Origin: an uncultured Holdemania sp. | GTDB taxonomy: Bacteria > Bacillota_I > Bacilli_A > Erysipelotrichales > Erysipelotrichaceae | DNA: 64,000 nucleotides | Assembly (NCBI GenBank): GCA_947037125.1 | Contig: CAMQTJ010000004.1 | Location: 1 to 64,000, forward strand | Reading direction: 5' to 3' | Shown: in pieces, positions 1 to 8,338 of the stretch | How positions within the stretch are numbered: position 1 is the stretch's first letter | How the letters are laid out: the number at the start of each line of letters is the position of its first letter | The notes under the pieces: model-generated | Seen by the model: only the letters and a program-made list of their open reading frames with translations | What the model was told of the DNA's origin: nothing | The model's database searches: none | Program-made: the position numbers and the translations under genes

Positions 1-1569
1 ACAAATGTTGTTATTACTTATGGTAATAAAACAGCAAATCAAGCAATTACAGTAAGCGTAGCATATGTAAATCCTGAAGCTGTAACAGTTACAGGAGCAA
101 ACCAAGTTCAAATTAATAAGACATTAGAATTATATGCAACAGTAACACCTGTAAATGCTACAAATAAACAAGTTACATGGTCAACAAGTGATGCTTCAAT
201 TGCAACTGTTGATACTAACGGTGTTGTAACAGGAGTAGCATTAGGTGATGTAACAATTAGTGCAACATCACAAGGTGATAATAGTATAGTTGGTTCTCTT
301 TTTATTACAGTTACTGAGCAAGATGTTCCAGTAGTTGATGTAATAAGTTTAGATATAATTGGTAATAGCGAAGTTGTAGAAGGTAGTCAAACAAACCTTG
401 TAGCACAAGTAAATCCAACTAATGCAACAAATCAAAAAGTATCATGGACAACAAGCGATGCAACAGTTGCAACAATTGATGCTAGTGGAGTTGTAACAGG
501 ATTAAGTGTAGGTAGTGTCACAATTACAGCAATATCACAAGCAAATCCAAACGTTGTACAAGAGTACACAATGACTGTTACAGAAAAGAAAGCACCAATA
601 GTATCTGTAACAAGTGTATTAATTAGTGGAGATACAGAAATTATCGAAGGTAATAAAACGACACTTACAGCAAAAGTATTACCTGAAAATGCAACAAATC
701 AAAAAGTATTATGGTCAACAAGTGATAATACGATTGCCACAGTTGATGATAATGGCGTTGTAACAGCTGTTATGGATGGTAAAGTAGTTATAACAGCGAC
801 TGCTGATGGTACTAAAATTAGTGATACTTATACAATTACAGTTAAATCTGTAAAGCCAACACCAGTACCGCCAACACCAGTACCGCCAACACCAGTACCG
901 CCAACACCAGTTCCACCAACACCAGTTCCACCAACACCAGTACCACCAACACCAGTTCCAACAATTAAACCTAAACCAACTAAAAAGCCAGTAGTTAAGC
1001 CAACACCAACTACTGAAACTGAAGTAAAAGAACAAGTTTTAGTTAATGAAGAAAATGGTGTAAAAGTATCATTTACTGAAAATTTTGATAATGATATTAA
1101 ATTAGTTGTTGAAAAAATGGATGTTGAAAATCTTGATGAAACAATTACTGTTGTATTAAATGGCAAAGAAGTGTTATTGTCTATGTACGATATTGCATTA
1201 ATGATTAAAGATACTAAAGTTCAACCTGATGGATCTGTAAAAGTTATATTAACATTAACTGACGAACAAATCGAAAAATATGAAAACTTTAAAGTTATTC
1301 ATATTACAGATGACAAAGTTCAATCAGAAATAGAATTTACTTTAGTAGGTAATAAAATTGAATTTGAAACTGATGAATTCTCATTGTTTAGTATTGTAGG
1401 TGTTGAAAAACAAGAAATCGAGCCAACAGTACAACCAACTACAACACCTGAAATAGTTGAAACAGGAGATGAAGGTAATTCATTAATGTGGGTATTTGCA
1501 GGTATTGGAGCTTTATTATTAGCGATCGTTGCAGTGATAGTTATTAAGAAAAGCAGAGAAGAAGATTAA
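1..1569 (+). CDS. Cell-surface protein with Big2 repeats, 3' part (start lies upstream of the window)
   Basis: The frame is open from base 1 to the TAA at 1569, so this is the C-terminal 522 residues of a larger protein; an internal ATG at 571 is not the real start. Three bacterial Ig-like (Big2) repeats are visible at about nt 80-315, 340-585 and 600-850, each with the typical pattern NATNqkVxWstSD..iAtvD..GvVtg. A Pro-rich stalk follows (seven 15-nt units at 856-960), then a folded domain of about 120 residues, a second short Pro/Thr stretch, a hydrophobic segment (LMWVFAGIGALLLAIVAVIV) and a KKSREED tail. This is the layout of a wall- or membrane-anchored surface protein. The site before the membrane segment reads EIVETGDEG, so there is no canonical LPxTG; it may be a variant sorting signal or a plain membrane anchor. 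A terminator follows directly. Function unknown, probably adhesion or scaffolding. Confidence 0.85.
   Translation, partial: TNVVITYGNKTANQAITVSVAYVNPEAVTVTGANQVQINKTLELYATVTPVNATNKQVTWSTSDASIATVDTNGVVTGVALGDVTISATSQGDNSIVGSLFITVTEQDVPVVDVISLDIIGNSEVVEGSQTNLVAQVNPTNATNQKVSWTTSDATVATIDASGVVTGLSVGSVTITAISQANPNVVQEYTMTVTEKKAPIVSVTSVLISGDTEIIEGNKTTLTAKVLPENATNQKVLWSTSDNTIATVDDNGVVTAVMDGKVVITATADGTKISDTYTITVKSVKPTPVPPTPVPPTPVPPTPVPPTPVPPTPVPPTPVPTIKPKPTKKPVVKPTPTTETEVKEQVLVNEENGVKVSFTENFDNDIKLVVEKMDVENLDETITVVLNGKEVLLSMYDIALMIKDTKVQPDGSVKVILTLTDEQIEKYENFKVIHITDDKVQSEIEFTLVGNKIEFETDEFSLFSIVGVEKQEIEPTVQPTTTPEIVETGDEGNSLMWVFAGIGALLLAIVAVIVIKKSREED
856..960 (+). repeat. 15-bp tandem repeat encoding Pro-rich stalk (PTPVP)
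   Basis: Seven head-to-tail 15-nt units (CCAACACCAGTACCG with third-position changes) keep the reading frame and encode PTPVP. The first units are almost identical and later ones differ only at synonymous sites. The copy number can change by slippage without breaking the frame. Confidence 0.9.
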
Positions 1570-1618
1570 TAATTATCATAATATTTAGTTAAATATTATT
1601 TGAATAGTAAGAGTAAAT

Positions 1619-1653
1619 AAAAGGACTACCATTAAATGGGAGTCCTTTTATTG
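1619..1653 (+). terminator. Rho-independent terminator of the surface-protein gene
   Basis: Nine-base arms AAAAGGACT and AGTCCTTTT with an inner CCA/TGG pair, ending in U-rich sequence, about 50 nt after the stop codon. Confidence 0.8.
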
Positions 1654-1822
1654 TGACCTCTATATCATTATATAAGTCAAAAATGCTGTTGAGACAAAAT
1701 AATAGTAATAAAATTGCTACAAATATTTAAATATAAAATTAGAATATTAAGCAAAAAGATTTACGTTATTTACAATCGATAAATAGATTTACAAGAAGCT
1801 AAATTAAATAAATAATATAAAT
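1654..1822. other. AT-rich intergenic spacer, no gene seen
   Basis: Between the terminators of two convergent genes. I see no ORF with coding character, RNA or repeat here. Confidence 0.6.
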
Positions 1823-1855
1823 TAAAAGGATACCAATTATGATATCCTTAATTTT
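1823..1855 (-). terminator. Terminator downstream of the vanY-like gene
   Basis: Arms AAGGATA and TATCCTT around a 10-nt loop lie just past the minus-strand stop at 1883. Read on the minus strand, the hairpin is followed by a U-rich run. Confidence 0.6.
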
Positions 1856-1882
1856 GTAAAATGTATTGAATTCAAATAATTA

Positions 1883-3007
1883 TTAATCGATGTATAACAT
1901 GTAATATTCATCAAATGTTAAGTTTGAATTTTTAACATTTGTAGCTAAATCAACACCAACATAACGCCAATGCCATTCCTCTTGAATATAACCTGTAATT
2001 GCTTGTTTTCCAGGAGGGTAACGAAGGATAAAGCCATACTTATGGGCATTTGCAAGCATCCATGGATACTCACCTGATTCCGCAAATTTCTTTAAACCAC
2101 CATTTTCTGTACTTGCCATATCAATAGTTAGACCTGATTGATGTTCACTATGACCAGGGCGCCCAGCTAATGAATCAGCATACTCTAAATCTTTTTTATT
2201 TGTATAAGATTCATGAATATTAGCTTGATGTTCATAGTCGCGATAAGTACTTGAAGCATACATATGTATATCTTCTTTTTCTGCTTCATTACACATTGTA
2301 ACAAGTGCATCAGCAGCAACTTGTGTTAGTTGTAAGCCTTGAGCAGAATATTGAATTGATAGTTCAACTAAATTTTCTGGAACAAAGTTTTTATCTAAGT
2401 AATATGTTTTATTGACAAGTTTATCAATACTATTAGGATTTTCTACTGGTAGTACTGGTTCATAATAACTTGTATAATCATTAGTTGTTTGAAATACTGT
2501 TGTGCTATTGTACACTCTATTAGTAATAACATCTTCCATATATTCTGTCACATCAACATGACCAAATACAAGTAATGGTGTCATTTCCCAAAATTCTAAA
2601 TCTGTAAACATTTTAATAATATCAGCAGGTTTATAATCAAGATTAACTAATTTACCATATAATCTAAAATCATCAGCACTTATAGAATCTGTAGCTAAAT
2701 ATAATTCTAAATATTCAGGCATAAAACTTGGTAAAATAATGTTCGTATTTAAGTTAGCTGAAAATAATTTTTCTTCTAATAAGCGTTCATCAAGTTCCAT
2801 TTGATTAATTATTTCTACAGCAGGTTTTGAATATCCCAATTTAACAAGTTTGCGATCTTTTAATATTGGTGGAATGGTAAAAAACATATAAACAACAAGT
2901 AAAATCGCAATTAAACTAAGTAATAAAAATTTTATATTCTTTTTAAATTTTAACTTTTTTGGTTTAGGGAATTTTTTTAACTTTCTTTTTTTCATAACTT
3001 TTTGCAT
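1883..3007 (-). CDS. D-Ala-D-Ala carboxypeptidase, VanY/M15B family, membrane-anchored
   Basis: 374 residues. The basic N-terminus is followed by one membrane segment (about residues 27-46, FLLLSLIAILLVVYMFFTI), so the catalytic domain should sit outside the cell. The C-terminal 160 residues carry the M15B/VanY pattern: SSTYRDYEHQ, then SEHQSGLTIDMA (Zn ligands His and Asp) and EEWHWRYVG (catalytic Glu and ligand His). The family trims the terminal D-Ala of peptidoglycan stem peptides. The middle 180 residues are family-specific and unassigned. The start is supported by AAAGGAA about 8 nt upstream, which lies inside the last codons of the rluA-like gene; the two genes are 2 nt apart and probably co-transcribed. 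No vancomycin-resistance genes are nearby, so a housekeeping wall role is more likely than resistance. Confidence 0.85.
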   Translation of the reverse strand: MQKVMKKRKLKKFPKPKKLKFKKNIKFLLLSLIAILLVVYMFFTIPPILKDRKLVKLGYSKPAVEIINQMELDERLLEEKLFSANLNTNIILPSFMPEYLELYLATDSISADDFRLYGKLVNLDYKPADIIKMFTDLEFWEMTPLLVFGHVDVTEYMEDVITNRVYNSTTVFQTTNDYTSYYEPVLPVENPNSIDKLVNKTYYLDKNFVPENLVELSIQYSAQGLQLTQVAADALVTMCNEAEKEDIHMYASSTYRDYEHQANIHESYTNKKDLEYADSLAGRPGHSEHQSGLTIDMASTENGGLKKFAESGEYPWMLANAHKYGFILRYPPGKQAITGYIQEEWHWRYVGVDLATNVKNSNLTFDEYYMLYID

Positions 3008-3009
3008 AA

Positions 3010-3684
3010 TTATTTCCTTTCACTATTAAATTGATTAAATGGTTTAGTTTTAGGTAAATCAGAATAAAATGTCATTGCCTCTTTAGTTATAGGGTGAAAT
3101 ATCGTTAATGAAGTTGCCCATAGTGCAATTTGTTGTTTAACGATAGCTTTTTTATTGTAACGTTGATCACCATATAGTGGTGAATTTCTTGAAGCAAATT
3201 GAACTCTTATTTGATGTGAACGTCCTGTTTTTAAATCAACTTTCACAAGTGCAATATCATCGCGACGTTGCAATGTATCAAAACTTAATTCCGCATACTT
3301 TGCATCCCTATGATTTTTATCGCATACATTAACTGTATTAGTTTTTTTGTTTTTATATAAATAATCACATAAGGTACCAGATTCTTTAATATATCCACAA
3401 ACTACTGCATGATATTGCTTTTTAAATTCGTGATTTGTAATTTGTTTTGATAAACGAGATGCAGCCTTTGAAGTTTTCGCAAAGACCATAACACCACCAA
3501 CTGGGCGATCAAGTCGATGAACTAAACCTAAATAAGCATCACCTTCTTTATTAAATCTTTTTACAAGATCCGCTTTTAATATATTTAATAAATCTAAATC
3601 TTGACTTTCATCTTCACAAACTGCAAGATTACATGGTTTTTCAACTACAAGTAAATGGTTGTCTTCAAAGATAATTTTAATCAT
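3010..3684 (-). CDS. RluA-family pseudouridine synthase
   Basis: About 224 residues starting MIKIIFEDN. The frame is open to 3708, but the inner ATG at 3684 fits the family N-terminus (iiyEDnhllvveKP) and overlaps the end of the upstream methyltransferase gene. The catalytic motif GLVHRLDRPVGG holds the family Asp that attacks uridine; RSHQIRVQF is the second conserved block. Members isomerise uridine in 23S rRNA or tRNA. There is no S4 domain, so it is closer to the short RluA/YtzG-like forms than to RluD. The exact target base cannot be read from the sequence. It is the middle gene of a three-gene minus-strand unit. Confidence 0.85.
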   Translation of the reverse strand: MIKIIFEDNHLLVVEKPCNLAVCEDESQDLDLLNILKADLVKRFNKEGDAYLGLVHRLDRPVGGVMVFAKTSKAASRLSKQITNHEFKKQYHAVVCGYIKESGTLCDYLYKNKKTNTVNVCDKNHRDAKYAELSFDTLQRRDDIALVKVDLKTGRSHQIRVQFASRNSPLYGDQRYNKKAIVKQQIALWATSLTIFHPITKEAMTFYSDLPKTKPFNQFNSERK

Positions 3685-4555
3685 TTGACCAACGTCCATA
3701 AATTCCACAAGGTAAAATTAATTTAGACTTAGATAAAGGTAAACCAATTTCACCAGCTTCAATTGTTCCAAATGGATATTTTTTAAAGACTGTCATTTTT
3801 AAGATATTTTCTAATACTGTTGCAGAAAAACCTGTAGTATAAGAATTAACTAAGAAGAAAATTGCATCTTGATCTAAAATATCAAGTGATTTTGATACTA
3901 ATTCATTGATTTGTTCTTCTAATTTCCAAACTTCTTTATTTGGACCACGACCATAACTTGGTGGATCCATTACTATACCATGATATGTTCTACCACGTCT
4001 TTTTTCACGTTCCACAAATTTAATACAGTCTTCAATAATAAATCTAATTGTATTATCTTCGAGTCCGCATAATTTCGCATTTTCTTTAGCCCATTGAGTC
4101 ATCCCCTTAGATGCATCAACGTGTACAACCTCAGTTGCACCAGCTGCACTACAAGCACAAGTTGCACCACCTGTATAGGCGAATAAGTTTAAGATTCTAA
4201 TTTCTTCAAGATTCGAATTCTTGATTTTTTTAGTCATCCAATCCCAATTACAAGCTTGTTCAGGAAATAATCCTGTGTGTTTAAATCCTGTAGGACTTAC
4301 TTTAAAAGTAAGGTTTTTATATTTAATTGTCCAGTGCTCTGGTAAATGGTTTTTAAAATCCCATGTACCTCCACCACTTTTTGCACGATGATAATGTCCA
4401 TCAACATTGTTCCATAATTTCTCGTTAAATGTTGTAGGCCAAACTGCTTGAGGATCAGGTCTTCTAAGTGTCACGTTTTTCCAACACTCTAATTTTTCAC
4501 CATTTCCTGCATCTATTACTTCATAATCAATCCATTGATTAGCTATTTGTTGCAT
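3677..4555 (-). CDS. Class I SAM-dependent rRNA methyltransferase, RlmI/RlmK-like (COG1092)
   Basis: 292 residues. The SAM-binding motif I is ILNLFAYTGGATCACSAAGA followed by VVHVDASKGM (motif II Asp). The catalytic motif IV is MDPPSYGRG, typical of COG1092 23S rRNA methyltransferases related to RlmI/RlmK. The N-terminal PUA-type region of full-length RlmI is absent, as in many short Bacillota homologues, and is replaced by about 90 residues rich in Trp. It is the first gene of the minus-strand unit; its stop overlaps the start of the pseudouridine synthase, so two rRNA-modification enzymes are translationally coupled. An AAGGATGTGAT stretch precedes the ATG at 4555. Confidence 0.85.
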   Translation of the reverse strand: MQQIANQWIDYEVIDAGNGEKLECWKNVTLRRPDPQAVWPTTFNEKLWNNVDGHYHRAKSGGGTWDFKNHLPEHWTIKYKNLTFKVSPTGFKHTGLFPEQACNWDWMTKKIKNSNLEEIRILNLFAYTGGATCACSAAGATEVVHVDASKGMTQWAKENAKLCGLEDNTIRFIIEDCIKFVEREKRRGRTYHGIVMDPPSYGRGPNKEVWKLEEQINELVSKSLDILDQDAIFFLVNSYTTGFSATVLENILKMTVFKKYPFGTIEAGEIGLPLSKSKLILPCGIYGRWSND

Positions 4556-4687
4556 ATAATCACATCCTTAACTCAAATTATACCATAATCATTGTAATAA
4601 TACATATCGATATTGATTTATTAGCTAAAATAAGATGTTTATCACAAATAAACTTAAAATATTAGGTAAATAATGTATTTATACCTA

Positions 4688-4716
4688 TTGACATAATTAC
4701 TGAATAGGACTAATAT
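4688..4716 (+). promoter_or_regulatory. Sigma-A type promoter of the ytrA-ABC operon
   Basis: TTGACA at 4688-4693 and TAATAT at 4711-4716 with a 17-bp spacer, about 40 nt upstream of the GntR gene. Confidence 0.85.
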
Positions 4717-4735
4717 TGTATTAGTTACTTAATAC
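4710..4735 (+). promoter_or_regulatory. Overlapping dyad operators, probable YtrA-type GntR binding site
   Basis: Two interlocking inverted repeats: CTAATA-TTG-TATTAG (4710-4724) and GTATTA-GTTACT-TAATAC (4718-4735). They cover the -10 box and the start region, where repressor binding would block transcription. Assignment to the GntR protein encoded just downstream is inference from position. Confidence 0.65.
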
Positions 4736-4753
4736 AGTGATACAGGAGGTAAT

Positions 4754-5116
4754 ATGGACTTTAAATTTACAAATGATCGGCCAATCTATTTGCAAATAAT
4801 TGAACAAATAAAAGATGACCTAATTTCAAATAAACTAAAACCTAATGAGAAAATGTTATCGGTAAGAGAACTTGCAATCAGTGCAAATGTTAATCCTAAT
4901 ACCATGCAAAAAGCATTGCAAGAATTAGAAAAAGAAGGGTTAATTATTACTCAGCGTACAGTTGGTAGATATGTTACAAATGATGTGGAATTAATTAAAA
5001 ATATTAAAAATGATGTTGCTAAAAAACATACAGATGATTATTTAAATAAAATGAACCAACTAGGTTATAGTTTTGATGAAATAATGAAAATAATAAGGGA
5101 GAATACACATGAATAA
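4754..5116 (+). CDS. GntR-family transcriptional regulator, YtrA subfamily
   Basis: 120 residues: an N-terminal winged helix (PIYLQIIEQIKDDLISN, LSVRELAISANVNPNTMQKALQ, EKEGLIITQRTVGRYV) and a short C-terminal helical tail of about 45 residues. This length and the lack of a large effector domain are typical of YtrA regulators, which usually repress the ABC transporter operon they lead and respond to cell-envelope antibiotics in Bacillus. The start has AGGAGGT 4 nt upstream. The stop overlaps the start of the ATPase gene by 8 nt. Dyad operators at the promoter suggest autoregulation. The inducer here is unknown. Confidence 0.9.
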   Translation: MDFKFTNDRPIYLQIIEQIKDDLISNKLKPNEKMLSVRELAISANVNPNTMQKALQELEKEGLIITQRTVGRYVTNDVELIKNIKNDVAKKHTDDYLNKMNQLGYSFDEIMKIIRENTHE

Positions 5117-5813
5117 TATCTTAAGTTGTACTAATATCACAAAAAAATATGGAAATAAAGTAGCACTAGACAATGTAAGTTTTGAAATACAACAAGGTAG
5201 AATTGTTGGTTTATTAGGACCGAATGGTGCAGGTAAAACAACGATTATGAAAATTATTGCAGGATTACTTACTATAAATGATGGTGAAATAAATGTTTGT
5301 GGTAAACAAATTGGTGTTGAATCTAAAAAAATAGTTAGTTATTTATCGGATAAAGAAAATTGTTTTTCAGCTAATGAAACTGTTTTAAGTATAATTCATT
5401 TTTATTCACAATTTTATGAAGACTTTAATATAAATAGAGCAAATGAAATGATTAATAATTTAAAGATTGATCCTAAAACAAAATATAAGGATATGAGTAA
5501 AGGTACTAAAGAAAAGGTGCGTTTAATCATGATTATGAGTCGTGATGCAATGCTTTATGTTCTTGATGAACCAATTGGTGGTGTTGATCCTAGTGCTCGT
5601 GAATACATCATTAAAACAATATTACAATGCTACAATGAAAAAGCTAGTATTTTAATATCAACACATTTAATTGCCGACATTGAAAATGTTTTAGACGATG
5701 CCATTATTATTAAAGAAGGTAAAATAATTGAAAATAGTTCAGTAGAACAATTAAGAGAAAAGCATAATATGAGCCTTGAAGAAATATTTAAGGAGGAATT
5801 TAGATGCTATTAA
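5109..5813 (+). CDS. ABC transporter ATP-binding protein (YtrB-like)
   Basis: 234 residues with one nucleotide-binding domain: Walker A GPNGAGKTT (about residue 38), signature MSKGTKEK in place of LSGGQ (common in this drug/bacteriocin-export group), Walker B MLYVLDEP and H-loop STH. It overlaps the GntR gene by 8 nt and the first permease by 10 nt, so the three are translationally coupled. It is the only ATPase in an operon with four permease genes and must therefore serve all of them. In Bacillus such systems sense or resist wall-active compounds; direction and substrate here are not known. Confidence 0.9.
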   Translation: MNNILSCTNITKKYGNKVALDNVSFEIQQGRIVGLLGPNGAGKTTIMKIIAGLLTINDGEINVCGKQIGVESKKIVSYLSDKENCFSANETVLSIIHFYSQFYEDFNINRANEMINNLKIDPKTKYKDMSKGTKEKVRLIMIMSRDAMLYVLDEPIGGVDPSAREYIIKTILQCYNEKASILISTHLIADIENVLDDAIIIKEGKIIENSSVEQLREKHNMSLEEIFKEEFRCY

Positions 5814-6634
5814 AGCTAATTAAAAATGAAATTAGCTGCACAAAAAAAGTAATAAAAACAATGTATCAAGGGTATTGTTTTTTGATACTGGCAACAATCA
5901 TCTTTACAATGCTTTGTAATGGTCAAAATATTTTCATACAAAATGAAATAACTAGTACTAGTGATATGTTTTTATTAATCTTTTATTCTATTACTCAATC
6001 ATTTTTTGTAATATATTCAGTTGGTATGGTGATAATGTGTATTATATATTCTTGTTTTCGCTTTTATAATAATATGCTTTATGATGATGGTTATGTAATG
6101 ATGTGTCTACCTGTCAAAGCAAAAAATCAAATGCTTGCTAAGTTTATTACAACAATAATGTGGATTATAATCACAATTATCTTAATTTTAATTTCAGGTA
6201 TTTTAGTACAAATGGCAAGTAGTAGTACGACGTTTTTTGATACTATAACTACTCTTTTTACTCCATTTATAAATGATTTTAATTTATTTATGGCTACAGT
6301 TATAATTGCATTATTGTTATTTAGTTTATTATTTTATGTAATTTTAATGATTTATACAGGTATATCAATAGGGACAAGTCGTTTTAAAAATCATCTTGCA
6401 GGTTCAATTACAAGTATAATATTTGTTTCAATAACATCAATAATATTATTTTTTATTGCAACAGGAATTATCAATTATTGTCTTTACCCACAAAGCGCAA
6501 TACTTATTTCTTCTAATAGTATACATCCAATTATTGTAATGATTTTTGTAGCGTTGATAGTTATAAACACAATTTCATTTATTCTATTCAATATTACTAA
6601 CCATTACTTAACTAAAAAATTAAATCTGCAATAA
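5804..6634 (+). CDS. ABC transporter permease 1 (type A of two alternating types)
   Basis: 276 residues with about six hydrophobic segments, starting MLLKLIKNEI. After the second segment it has a conserved block (DDGYVMMCLPVKAKNQMLAKFIT) with a strongly hydrophobic helix after it, as in ABC-2 type permeases. Permease 3 has the matching block GEKGYVTMVLPVSMKN, so 1 and 3 look like the same paralogue type. AAGGAGG lies just upstream inside the ATPase gene. Family assignment is from membrane topology and context; the substrate is unknown. Confidence 0.75.
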   Translation: MLLKLIKNEISCTKKVIKTMYQGYCFLILATIIFTMLCNGQNIFIQNEITSTSDMFLLIFYSITQSFFVIYSVGMVIMCIIYSCFRFYNNMLYDDGYVMMCLPVKAKNQMLAKFITTIMWIIITIILILISGILVQMASSSTTFFDTITTLFTPFINDFNLFMATVIIALLLFSLLFYVILMIYTGISIGTSRFKNHLAGSITSIIFVSITSIILFFIATGIINYCLYPQSAILISSNSIHPIIVMIFVALIVINTISFILFNITNHYLTKKLNLQ

Positions 6635-6658
6635 GCATTATTAATTAAGGAGAAATAT

Positions 6659-7456
6659 ATGTTATTAAAACTTTTAAAATACGAATTAAATAAAACAAAA
6701 TATATGGCACTGACAATATGTATTACATTTTTTTCTTTAGCTCTGCTTTCAACATTATCAAGTAGTTTATATCAATCACTTTTAATAAATGGTTCGTATA
6801 ATGCAACTGACTTTATTATGGTTGTACTTAGTGCATCTTCACATATAGTAATTAATTTATTAATTTGGTTTAAAGCATTTTCACTACTTCAAATATTAAT
6901 TATGTCATGTTTAATTAGTATACCTATATGTCTACATTTAGGAAGCAGTCAAAGAAGTAACATAATCATCTTGCCAATTAAAATGACTTGCCAAGTCCTT
7001 TCAAAAATACTTGTGAATATTATATGGATGACAGTGATTATGATGTTTTATATGTTTATATTAACTTTATTTGGATCAGTAAATAGTTCTAATATGTTAT
7101 TAAGTGATCAACTAAGAGTTATTAATCAATATCTAAGCAATCTTAATATTATTGATATTATGACATTGTTAAGTACTGTGATTTATTGTGCTTCGCTACT
7201 AAATTTATATTTCATTATTGTAAGTAAAAGACCTAGACCTGCAATATTTATGATTGTTATGTATAACACTATCCCAAATATAACGATAATTGTAGGCGGA
7301 ACAATTATATTCTTAATTTCAAGTATAATAAATATAGAAATAATATATTCACCATTTCAGTATTCAATAATTTTAATCATTAATTATTTGATTATTGCAA
7401 TGGGACTTAATGTAATAGCAACTAGATATTTAGATAAACATTTAGATGTAACCTAA
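6659..7456 (+). CDS. ABC transporter permease 2 (type B)
   Basis: 265 residues, about six hydrophobic segments, starting MLLKLLKYEL. The block SSQRSNIIILPIKMTCQVLSK and the later KRPRPAIFMIVMYN resemble permease 4 (GTRNKMMVIPVDNKFHVISK and NKPRKASFLFWFNYM), not 1 or 3. A GGAG site lies upstream of the ATG. It probably pairs with permease 1 and the shared ATPase. Followed by a 77-nt gap, the widest inside the operon. Confidence 0.75.
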   Translation: MLLKLLKYELNKTKYMALTICITFFSLALLSTLSSSLYQSLLINGSYNATDFIMVVLSASSHIVINLLIWFKAFSLLQILIMSCLISIPICLHLGSSQRSNIIILPIKMTCQVLSKILVNIIWMTVIMMFYMFILTLFGSVNSSNMLLSDQLRVINQYLSNLNIIDIMTLLSTVIYCASLLNLYFIIVSKRPRPAIFMIVMYNTIPNITIIVGGTIIFLISSIINIEIIYSPFQYSIILIINYLIIAMGLNVIATRYLDKHLDVT

Positions 7457-7533
7457 AAAGTATTGAAAGTATTAAAAGTATTAATCAATTATAAATTATA
7501 AAGAAATTAGTTTCGATATTAGGAGGGGCAGAT

Positions 7534-8325
7534 ATGTTATTAAAGTTAATTAAAAATGATATAAAACAAACTAAACTTATCGGGTTAGGTATTATAGGAT
7601 TTATGGTTATTACAGGATTATATGTAACTATTACAAGTGGCTCATACAATTATTTAATTGGTAAAGAATATATAATTGAAAATGACTTGATAAGTATATT
7701 CGCTAATATATTTATCTATTCACCAATTATGTTCATCGAATATCTTGAAAGTATAAAAATATTTCCAATATTTATTGCAGTAGGACTTATCCAAATTCCA
7801 TTGATTATTAGTTTAATGGGTGAAAAAGGTTATGTCACAATGGTTTTACCTGTAAGTATGAAAAATATTATCAAATCAAAAATTATTGTAACAATTATTT
7901 GGAGTTTTATCTTTCTAGTATTATTCGAATTATTATTTTTACTAATGATGGCTACAAGTAATAATATAGGAATACTAGAGGCAGTATTTAATCCATATCG
8001 ATTTAATTATGCTATTACTCAAATGTGTCTAAGGATGGCTATGGCGATATATTATACAACACTTGTTTACTTCGCGGTAGTATTTTTAGAAAAGTATAAA
8101 TATTTGGCTTATGGTATTGGGCTTATGCACTTGTGGTTACCTGCTTTTTTTGGAATAGTAACAATACCACTGTTTTCAATTATATATACTAATCAAGAAA
8201 ATTTATTTGAATTAATATCAAATGATCATGCTTATTTATTCGAAACAGTTAATTATTTAGGTACTTCACTAATCTTGTATTTAATAATAGCTTGTAAAGT
8301 AAAAAAAGGAATAAATATAAAATAA
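7534..8325 (+). CDS. ABC transporter permease 3 (type A)
   Basis: 263 residues, about six hydrophobic segments, starting MLLKLIKNDI as in permease 1. The GEKGYVTMVLPVSMKNIIKS block matches permease 1. AGGAGGGG stands a few nt upstream of the ATG, a much stronger site than its neighbours have. With permease 4 it looks like a duplicated copy of the 1-2 pair. Confidence 0.75.
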   Translation: MLLKLIKNDIKQTKLIGLGIIGFMVITGLYVTITSGSYNYLIGKEYIIENDLISIFANIFIYSPIMFIEYLESIKIFPIFIAVGLIQIPLIISLMGEKGYVTMVLPVSMKNIIKSKIIVTIIWSFIFLVLFELLFLLMMATSNNIGILEAVFNPYRFNYAITQMCLRMAMAIYYTTLVYFAVVFLEKYKYLAYGIGLMHLWLPAFFGIVTIPLFSIIYTNQENLFELISNDHAYLFETVNYLGTSLILYLIIACKVKKGINIK

Positions 8326-8338
8326 CAGGGGGGAAGCT

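Noticed and set aside
715-1166. Minus-strand ORFs rich in Trp/Cys or Gly across the Pro-rich repeat
   Set aside because: They mirror the 15-bp tandem repeat of the surface protein and have no start context or family.
1883-3007. Vancomycin-resistance vanY
   Set aside because: Domain matches VanY, but no vanH/A/X/R/S genes are nearby; rRNA-modification genes are its operon partners.
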